Of a stretch of 13,502 nucleotides of DNA, positions 8,650-13,502 are shown one piece after another (position 1 is the stretch's first letter; every line of letters begins with the position of its first letter). The stretch covers positions 1 to 13,502 of the forward strand of contig JAFAAW010000023.1 of NCBI GenBank assembly GCA_023426365.1, read 5' to 3'. This stretch comes from Pseudomonadota bacterium. Its GTDB lineage: Bacteria; Pseudomonadota; Alphaproteobacteria; Rhodospirillales; Magnetospirillaceae. The position numbers and the translations under genes were made by a program. The notes below the pieces were generated by a model. That model worked only from the letters and a program-made list of their open reading frames with translations. It ran no database searches and was not told the DNA's origin.

Positions 8650-8703
8650 CCCCGGCCCCACCCCACCCGGGCAGGTAGTAGCCCCTCCACCCCCACCCTA
8701 CCC
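8650..8703 (-). other. two consecutive G-quadruplex motifs between priA and atpH
   Basis: The minus strand reads, directly after the priA stop, GGG-TA-GGG-T-GGGGG-TGGA-GGGG (complement of 8682-8703), then after 13 nt GGG-T-GGGG-T-GGGG-CC-GGGG (complement of 8650-8668). Both fit the G3+N1-7 four-run rule with very short loops. They lie on the coding strand of priA and the atp genes, about 65-120 bp upstream of the candidate atp promoter, so in RNA they would be in the priA 3' untranslated region. Confidence 0.65.
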
Positions 8704-8704
8704 G

Positions 8705-10918
8705 TCAGAAAAAGCTGTAGGGGTCCACGTCCACCTGGACCCGGATTCCACCCTGCGGCGCCACCGTCGCCAGCCATTCGCGCAGGGCGGCATGCAGGTT
8801 GACGCTGCGCGCCGCCTTGACCAGGAAACGGCGGCGGTGGCGGCCGCGCAACAGGGCCAGCGGCGCAGGCGCCGGGCCGAGTACATGGATGGAGTCCGAG
8901 CGCGGCGCGGCGCGCGCCAGCCGGCGGGTGAACTCGTCCAGCGCGGTTGCATCGGGGCCTGAAACCACCAGCGCCGCCAGCCGGCCATAGGGGGGCATGC
9001 CGGCATCGCGGCGACTGTCGGCCTCCTGCCCGATGAAGCCGTCGCGATCGCCGCTGATCAGGGCGCGCATGACCGGATGGTCAGGCTGATAGGTCTGAAG
9101 CAAGACCCGTCCCGGCCGTTCGGCACGGCCGGCACGACCGGCGACCTGCGACAGAAGTTGGTGGGTGCGTTCGGCGGCGCGCAGATCGCCGCCTTCCAGG
9201 CCCAGATCGGCATCGACCACCCCCACCAGGGTGAGCAGGGGAAAATGGTAGCCCTTGGCGACGATCTGGGTGCCGATCAGCAGGTCGATCTCGTGATCGG
9301 CCACCTGGCGCACGAATTCGGCCGCCGCATGGGGGCCGGCCACGGTGTCCGACGCCATCAGCGCGATGCGGGCGCCGGGGAAGCGGTGGGCGGCCTCCTC
9401 GGCGATGCGCTCGACGCCGGGGCCGCAGGCGGCGAAACTCTCCTCGGCCTCGCATTCCGGGCATTTCAGCGGCGGGCGGACGGAATGGCCGCAATGATGG
9501 CAGACCAGCCGGCCGGCAAGGCGGTGCTCCACCAGCCACGCGGTGCAATGGGGGCATTGCAGGCGGTGGCCGCATTTGCGACACAGCGTCAGCGGCGCAT
9601 AGCCGCGCCGATTGAGGAACAGCATGGCCTGCTCGCCGGCGGCCAGGGTTTCCTCCAACGCCGCGACCAGCACCGGGCTCAGCCACATGCCGCGCACCGG
9701 CGGATGGCGGCGCAGATCGATGGCGGCGATGTCGGGCAGCGCGGCGCCCGCATGGCGGTCGGGCAGGTGCAGGCGCACATAGCGGCCGGCCTGGATGTTG
9801 GCCAGGGTTTCCAGCGACGGCGTGGCCGAGGCCAGCACCGCCGGCACCCCGCCCAGGCGGGCGCGGACCACCGCCATGTCGCGGGCATGGTAGCTGACGC
9901 CGTCCTCCTGCTTGAAGGCGCCGTCATGCTCCTCGTCCACCACGACCAGGCCGAGATCGGCATAGGGCAGGAACAGGGCCGAGCGCGCGCCCACCACCAC
10001 GCGGGCCTCGCCGGCCGCCACCGCCCGCCAGGTATCGCGCCGGCGCGCGTCGGACAATTCGGAATGCCATTCGGCCGGCGCCACGCCAAAACGATGGGTG
10101 AAGCGCTTGAGCCATTGCGCCGACAGCGCGATCTCGGGCAGCAGCACCAGCACTTGGCGCCCGCGCGCAAGTGCTGCGGCCACCGCCTCGAAATACACCT
10201 CGGTCTTGCCAGAGCCGGTGACGCCGTCGATCACCTGCACGGAAAATCCGGCATCCAGCGCGGCCACCAGGGCATCGGCGGCCACCCGCTGGCCGTCGGA
10301 CAGGATGGGCGCCGGCCGGGTCAGGTCGGGGGCGTCGAACAGCGGCGGGCGGGCAATCTCCACCTGGCGCAGCGCCCCGGCCTCCAGCAATCCTTTGACC
10401 ACCGCCGGGCCGACCCCGGCCTCGCGGGCCAGGTCGGCCGCCGGCAGCGGCGGCAGCCCCGCCGCCGCCTCCAGCACGCGGCGGCGCGCCTCGGTCTGCT
10501 TGAGGCCGGGCGGCAGCTCGGCCACCACCTGCACGCCGTACAGCGGCTTGGGCGGCTCGAGCGCGCCCGGCACGCTCATGGCCATTTTCAGCACCGCGCC
10601 CGGCGCCGCCAGCGTATAGGCCGCCACCCAATCGACGAATTTGCGCGTCACCTCGGGCAGCGGCGGACAGTCGAGCCGGCGGGCGATCACCCGCAGGCGC
10701 CCGGTCTCCACCTCGCCCGACGCCTCGCCCCACACCACGCCGACCACCTCACGCTTGCCCAGCGGCACGCTGACGAATTCGCCCACCCCCACCGGCTGGT
10801 CGCCCACACGGTAGTCGTAGGCGCCCGCCAGCGGCAGCGGCAAAAGGACGGCGACAGGGCTTTGCGGAGAAAATCGCGTGGCGGGGTTGGCGGCGGGGTT
10901 GGCGGCGGCGGAAGGCAT
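8705..10918 (-). CDS. priA: primosomal protein N' (replication restart helicase PriA)
   Basis: This is a superfamily 2 3'-5' DNA helicase that reloads the replisome at collapsed forks, 737 residues, the usual length. The N-terminal DNA-binding domain (about 20-115) carries AYDYRVGD and FVSVPLGKREVVGVVW. The helicase core has Walker A GVTGSGKT (232-239), DEEH box 328-331, SATPS (364-368) and a C-terminal motif VAGRAGRAERPGRV (592-605). Eight zinc-binding cysteines are present as four CxxC pairs: 446/449, 455/458, 473/476, 486/489. The frame extends to 11071, but the ATG at 10918 is the realistic start because upstream sequence belongs to the divergent gene. Residues 4-13 come from a short tandem DNA repeat (Ala-Asn-Pro units). 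It ends 261 bp before atpH on the same strand. Confidence 0.98.
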   Translation of the reverse strand: MPSAAANPAANPATRFSPQSPVAVLLPLPLAGAYDYRVGDQPVGVGEFVSVPLGKREVVGVVWGEASGEVETGRLRVIARRLDCPPLPEVTRKFVDWVAAYTLAAPGAVLKMAMSVPGALEPPKPLYGVQVVAELPPGLKQTEARRRVLEAAAGLPPLPAADLAREAGVGPAVVKGLLEAGALRQVEIARPPLFDAPDLTRPAPILSDGQRVAADALVAALDAGFSVQVIDGVTGSGKTEVYFEAVAAALARGRQVLVLLPEIALSAQWLKRFTHRFGVAPAEWHSELSDARRRDTWRAVAAGEARVVVGARSALFLPYADLGLVVVDEEHDGAFKQEDGVSYHARDMAVVRARLGGVPAVLASATPSLETLANIQAGRYVRLHLPDRHAGAALPDIAAIDLRRHPPVRGMWLSPVLVAALEETLAAGEQAMLFLNRRGYAPLTLCRKCGHRLQCPHCTAWLVEHRLAGRLVCHHCGHSVRPPLKCPECEAEESFAACGPGVERIAEEAAHRFPGARIALMASDTVAGPHAAAEFVRQVADHEIDLLIGTQIVAKGYHFPLLTLVGVVDADLGLEGGDLRAAERTHQLLSQVAGRAGRAERPGRVLLQTYQPDHPVMRALISGDRDGFIGQEADSRRDAGMPPYGRLAALVVSGPDATALDEFTRRLARAAPRSDSIHVLGPAPAPLALLRGRHRRRFLVKAARSVNLHAALREWLATVAPQGGIRVQVDVDPYSFF

Positions 10919-10927
10919 GGTTAGACT
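10899..10927 (+). promoter_or_regulatory. candidate promoter of the DUF484 gene
   Basis: TTGGCG (10899-10904) and TAGACT (10922-10927) are separated by exactly 17 nt and would start transcription about 33 nt before the DUF484 start codon. The -35 lies inside the 5' end of priA. Each hexamer matches the consensus at 4 of 6 positions. An 8-bp palindrome CTGTACAG (10926-10933) overlaps the presumed -10 and start region. Confidence 0.35.
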
Positions 10928-10966
10928 GTACAGCCCTTGCCCCTTTCGCAAAAGCCGAGACGCTGT

Positions 10967-11680
10967 ATGGCGCACAAGCGCGACGATGCCGCCCCCGCCG
11001 AAACCCCTGGCCCGACCGAGGCCCAGGTGGCGGCCTATCTGCGCCGCCATGGCGATTTCCTGCTGCGCCACCCCGATCTGGTGCTGAGCCTGTCGCCGCC
11101 GTCACGCTGGGCCGAGGCCGGCGCGGTGGTGGACATGCAGGCGTTCATGATCGATCGCCTGAAGGAAGAGGTGAACCGCATCAAGGGCGCGGCCGAGGAC
11201 CTGATCCTCACCTCGCGCTCGAACATGAGCACCCAGAACCGTACCCACCAGGCGGTGCTGGTGCTGCTGGAGGCCGAGACGCTGGCCGCGCTGGCCCAGG
11301 CGGTGGCCGAGGATCTGCCGGCCATCCTGGACGTGGATGTGGCCACCTTGTGCATCGAACACGACGACCACCCGCTGCCCGCCCTGGCGGTGCCGGGCAT
11401 CCAGCGCATCGCCGCCAACAGCGTTGACCTGCTGATGGGCGGCCCCGACCGCAATTGCGCGCTGAACGAGGAACTGCCGGGCGACCCCGCCCTGTTCGGC
11501 GGCGGTGCCGGGCTGGTGGCATCGTCGGCGCTGGTGCGCCTCAGCCCCGGCGGCATCTGCCCCGAGGGCGTGCTGGCGCTGGGATCGCGCCACGGCTGCA
11601 CCTTCCATGCCGGCCAGGGCACCGAGCTGATCTCGTTCCTGGCCCGCGTCATCGAAATCCGGATCGGCCGCTTCGTCTAG
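10967..11680 (+). CDS. DUF484 family protein (YigA-like)
   Basis: This is a predicted cytoplasmic protein of 237 residues with no membrane segment. The N-terminal signature is VAAYLRRHGDFLLRHPDLV (21-39), followed by a helical, coiled-coil-like region (about 58-90) and a GAF-like domain (about 98-235) ending in GVLALGSRHGCTFHAGQGTE and FLARVIEI, all as in DUF484. The family has no settled biochemical function. In E. coli the homologue yigA lies directly before xerC, and here xerC is two genes downstream, which supports the assignment. The ATG at 10967 is chosen; a TTG at 10937 would add ten residues unlike the family. Its upstream ribosome binding site is weak. It is divergent from priA with a 48-bp gap. 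Confidence 0.9.
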   Translation: MAHKRDDAAPAETPGPTEAQVAAYLRRHGDFLLRHPDLVLSLSPPSRWAEAGAVVDMQAFMIDRLKEEVNRIKGAAEDLILTSRSNMSTQNRTHQAVLVLLEAETLAALAQAVAEDLPAILDVDVATLCIEHDDHPLPALAVPGIQRIAANSVDLLMGGPDRNCALNEELPGDPALFGGGAGLVASSALVRLSPGGICPEGVLALGSRHGCTFHAGQGTELISFLARVIEIRIGRFV

Positions 11681-11694
11681 CACGGCTTCTGCGC

Positions 11695-11714
11695 GCGGCG
11701 GTTGACGCCGCCGC
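11695..11714 (+). terminator. hairpin after the DUF484 gene, terminator-like
   Basis: GCGGCGG (11695-11701) pairs with CCGCCGC (11708-11714) around TTGACG, followed by CCCCCTCTTTC. The tail is C-rich rather than a true T-run, so it may at most be a weak terminator between DUF484 and the next gene. Confidence 0.35.
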
Positions 11715-11749
11715 CCCCCTCTTTCATGCTGCGACGCACACAGAGGGGG
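11715..11749 (+). promoter_or_regulatory. inverted repeat containing the DUF805 Shine-Dalgarno sequence
   Basis: CCCCCTCT (11715-11722) is perfectly complementary to AGAGGGGG (11742-11749), with a 19-nt loop. The right arm is the purine-rich ribosome binding site of the following gene, whose ATG is at 11758. If folded in mRNA, the stem (six G-C pairs of eight) would hide the ribosome binding site. Confidence 0.55.
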
Positions 11750-11757
11750 AGTTGACC

Positions 11758-12138
11758 ATGGATTTCGTCACCGCCGTAAAGACCTGCTTCGGCAAGTTCG
11801 CCACGTTCGAGGGCCGCGCCTGCCGCTCGGAATATTGGTTTTTCACCTTGTTCCTGATGCTGGGGTCGCTGGTGCTGACCACGCTGGACATCGTCCTGGG
11901 CATCGGCGTGCTGTCCACCATCTTCAGCCTCATCATCCTGATCCCGTCCATCGCCGTGTCGGTCCGCCGCCTGCACGACACCGACCGCTCGGGCTGGTGG
12001 TACCTGCTGTTTCTGATCCCGCTGATCGGCGTCATCGTACTGATCATCTGGTTCTGCGCCCGGGGCACTGCCGGCGCCAACCGCTTCGGCGGCGATCCGC
12101 TTGCCGCCGCCGAGGCCCCGGCCCTGCCGGCGGCCTAA
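11758..12138 (+). CDS. DUF805 family small membrane protein
   Basis: This protein of 126 residues has the DUF805 (YhaH-type) layout: the N-terminal motif FATFEGRACRSEYWFF (14-29), then hydrophobic segments at about 26-47, 50-68 and 81-100, the conserved SVRRLHDTDRSGWW (68-81) between the second and third, and a C-terminal cytoplasmic tail GTAGANRFGGDP. It should sit in the inner membrane. The family is widespread but its function is unknown. The ATG at 11758 has a strong GAGGGGG ribosome binding site, partly within an inverted repeat. It lies 77 bp after DUF484 and 42 bp before xerC on the same strand. The Ala/Pro-rich tail after residue 115 is not conserved in the family as I know it. Confidence 0.93.
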   Translation: MDFVTAVKTCFGKFATFEGRACRSEYWFFTLFLMLGSLVLTTLDIVLGIGVLSTIFSLIILIPSIAVSVRRLHDTDRSGWWYLLFLIPLIGVIVLIIWFCARGTAGANRFGGDPLAAAEAPALPAA

Positions 12139-12180
12139 GCCCGGGTTTGCGTTGGGGGACGGTGGCGCTATGATCCGCCC

Positions 12181-13125
12181 ATGCCCGCCGCCCCCATCCA
12201 TTTCGCCGCCCGCCCCGACCTTGCCGCCGCCATCCAAAGCTGGCGCGACTGGCTGGCGGGCGAACGGCGCGCCAGCCCGCACACGCTGGACGGCTATGCC
12301 CGCGACCTGTCGTCGTTCTGCGCCTTCCTGCTCGATCATTGCGGCGGCGAGCCGGACCTGGACGCCCTGCGCGCGCTGGCGCCCGCCGATTTCCGCGCCT
12401 TCCTGGCCGCGCGCCAGAATGACGGGCTGTCGCGATCGTCCATGGCGCGGCTGATGAGCACGCTGCGCGGCTTCTTCAAATACCTCGACCGGCACGATCT
12501 GGCGCACAACCCGGCCATCGGCGCGGTCAAGTCGCCCCGCCCGCCCAAGGCCGTGCCCAAGGCGCTGGCCGCCGACGAGGCATTGGAAGCGCTGGCGACC
12601 GCCGGCGAATTGCATGACGAGCCGTGGCTGGCCGCCCGCGACGTCGCCCTGTTCACCCTGCTGTACGGCTGCGGCCTGCGCCTGGGCGAGGCGCTGGGCA
12701 TGTCCAGGCGCGACGCCCCCAAGGGCGACACCATGGTGATCACCGGCAAGGGCAACAAGCAGCGCATGGTGCCCGTGCTGGCGCTGGTGCGCGAGGCGAT
12801 CGACGATTACATCCGCCAGTGCCCCTATCCGCTGGCGGCGGACGGCCCGCTGTTCGTAGGCGCCCGCGGCGGGCGCCTCAACCCCGGCGTGGTGCAGCGC
12901 CAGATGCGGCGCCTGCGCCTGCTGCTGGGCCTGCCCGAGACGGCGACGCCGCATGCGCTCAGGCATTCCTTCGCCACCCACCTGCTGGCCGGCGGCGGCG
13001 ATCTGCGCACCATCCAGGAATTGCTGGGCCATTCCTCGCTGTCCACCACCCAGCGCTACACCAAGGTGGACGCCGCCCGCCTTAAGGGCGTCTATGACAA
13101 GGCGCATCCCCGGGCCAGGGGATAG
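12181..13125 (+). CDS. xerC: tyrosine recombinase XerC
   Basis: This is a site-specific recombinase of 314 residues (family about 300) that, with XerD, resolves chromosome dimers at dif near the division septum. The N-terminal SAM-like core-binding domain (about 15-105) includes ASPHTLDGYARDL. The catalytic domain carries all expected residues: R167 (GCGLRLGE), K190 (TGKGNKQR), H258 and R261 (HALRHSF), H284 (LLGHSSLSTTQRY) and the nucleophile Y293. The assignment to XerC rather than XerD or a phage integrase rests on the GKGNKQR and RRDAPKGD region and on the DUF484 neighbourhood. The ribosome binding site before the ATG at 12181 is poor, so expression may depend on translation of the upstream gene. 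Confidence 0.95.
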   Translation: MPAAPIHFAARPDLAAAIQSWRDWLAGERRASPHTLDGYARDLSSFCAFLLDHCGGEPDLDALRALAPADFRAFLAARQNDGLSRSSMARLMSTLRGFFKYLDRHDLAHNPAIGAVKSPRPPKAVPKALAADEALEALATAGELHDEPWLAARDVALFTLLYGCGLRLGEALGMSRRDAPKGDTMVITGKGNKQRMVPVLALVREAIDDYIRQCPYPLAADGPLFVGARGGRLNPGVVQRQMRRLRLLLGLPETATPHALRHSFATHLLAGGGDLRTIQELLGHSSLSTTQRYTKVDAARLKGVYDKAHPRARG

Positions 13126-13133
13126 CCTATCCC
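13119..13133 (+). other. short palindrome across the xerC stop codon
   Basis: GGGATAG-C-CTATCCC is a perfect 15-bp dyad whose left arm ends with the xerC stop codon. It is followed by GATTTGGG. As RNA it could form a 6-bp stem with a 3-nt loop, a weak terminator at best. A second dyad, TGCAC-N9-GTGCA (13146-13164), lies just before tsaE. Confidence 0.35.
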
Positions 13134-13179
13134 GATTTGGGCATTTGCACCCTTTCCCAGTGCACGATACAAGCGAGGG

Positions 13180-13502
13180 ATGAGCACGACCCTGACCCTT
13201 GATCTGGCCGACGAGGCCGCCACCCGGCGCCTGGGAGCAAAGCTGGCCGCCCAGGCCCAGCCCGGCGACGTGATCTTGTTGTTCGGCACCCTGGGCACCG
13301 GCAAAAGCACGCTGGCCCGCGCCTTCGTCCGCGCGCTGACCAGCGAGGACGAGGAAGTCCCCAGCCCCACCTTCACCCTGGTCCAAGCCTATGAGGCGGC
13401 GCCGGCCGATATCTGGCATTTCGACCTCTACCGCCTGGACAAGCCCGAGGACGCCTTCGAGCTGGGCATCGAGGACGCCTTCGTGGACGGCATCAGCCTG
13501 AT
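13180..13502 (+). CDS. tsaE: tRNA t6A biosynthesis ATPase TsaE (partial, 3' end outside window)
   Basis: The first 107 residues are visible. TsaE is the small ATPase that works with TsaB and TsaD in N6-threonylcarbamoyladenosine modification of tRNAs decoding ANN codons. The P-loop is GTLGTGKST (36-44). The family blocks SPTFTLVQAY (62-71) and HFDLYRLD (80-87, Walker B region) follow, then ELGIEDAF (94-101). The common glutamate of the GxLGAGKT-type loop is replaced here (GTLG instead of GELG). The ATG at 13180 is preceded by GCGAGGG with very short spacing. It lies 54 bp after xerC on the same strand and may be cotranscribed. The frame is open to the window end. Confidence 0.93.
   Translation, partial: MSTTLTLDLADEAATRRLGAKLAAQAQPGDVILLFGTLGTGKSTLARAFVRALTSEDEEVPSPTFTLVQAYEAAPADIWHFDLYRLDKPEDAFELGIEDAFVDGISL

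Noticed and set aside
10877..10915. Tandem GC-rich repeat at the start of priA
   Set aside because: Only about two copies of a 12-bp unit encoding Ala-Asn-Pro residues. This is a minor slippage-type repeat in a disordered N-terminus, not a mobile or regulatory repeat.
9077..10924. A 615-codon plus-strand open frame antisense to priA
   Set aside because: PriA motifs (Walker A, DEEH, four CxxC pairs) are intact on the minus strand. The antisense product is low-complexity His/Arg/Gln/Gly.
12181..13125. Tyrosine recombinase as a phage or island integrase
   Set aside because: Sequence and context fit housekeeping XerC. There is no attachment-site repeat, excisionase or phage gene nearby, and the tRNA gene in the window is 12 kb away.
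11677..13419. A 580-codon minus-strand open frame across DUF805, xerC and tsaE
   Set aside because: It spans three well-supported genes and the gaps between them, and its composition (Gln/Arg/Gly-rich) is that of a shadow frame.

Overview
This is a GC-rich, densely coded stretch of bacterial chromosome made almost entirely of housekeeping genes. It looks alphaproteobacterial, most likely Rhodospirillales and plausibly Magnetospirillum-like. The reasons are an F1-only atpHAGDC cluster with no F0 genes in view, a DUF484 gene next to xerC, strong third-position GC, and an alphaproteobacterial style of chemoreceptor. The genus is an inference that only a database comparison could settle.

Layout from left to right. 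A tRNA-Leu(UAA) gene lies on the minus strand at 38-122. An AT-richer gap of about 366 bp follows, leading into a plus-strand methyl-accepting chemotaxis protein (489-2477). Two strong hairpins (2482-2564) separate it from a convergent minus-strand gene for a diiron protein resembling acyl-ACP desaturases (2598-3413). Then comes the minus-strand F1 ATP synthase operon, transcribed atpH-atpA-atpG-atpD-atpC (8443 down to 3548). It has a candidate sigma70-type promoter at 8556-8584, a strong hairpin between atpD and atpC, and a terminator at 3490-3517. Upstream of it, and also on the minus strand, is priA (8705-10918), the primosomal helicase. Two consecutive G-quadruplex motifs lie in the priA-atpH gap. 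Divergent from priA across only 48 bp is a plus-strand series: a DUF484 protein, a small DUF805 membrane protein, the tyrosine recombinase xerC, and tsaE, which is cut by the window end.

Functionally, the F1 genes build the catalytic sector of ATP synthase, with its stator subunit delta and its regulatory subunit epsilon. PriA restarts replication forks and XerC resolves chromosome dimers, so genes for chromosome maintenance sit together. TsaE serves the universal t6A tRNA modification. The chemoreceptor and the diiron protein appear to be independent transcription units.

I found no CRISPR array, insertion sequence, prophage, toxin-antitoxin or defence system, and no convincing undescribed multigene system. 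The more interesting signals are small and possibly regulatory: the tandem G-quadruplex motifs upstream of the atp operon, a hairpin whose right arm is the Shine-Dalgarno sequence of the DUF805 gene, the atpD-atpC intercistronic hairpin, and the desaturase-like gene of unknown substrate.
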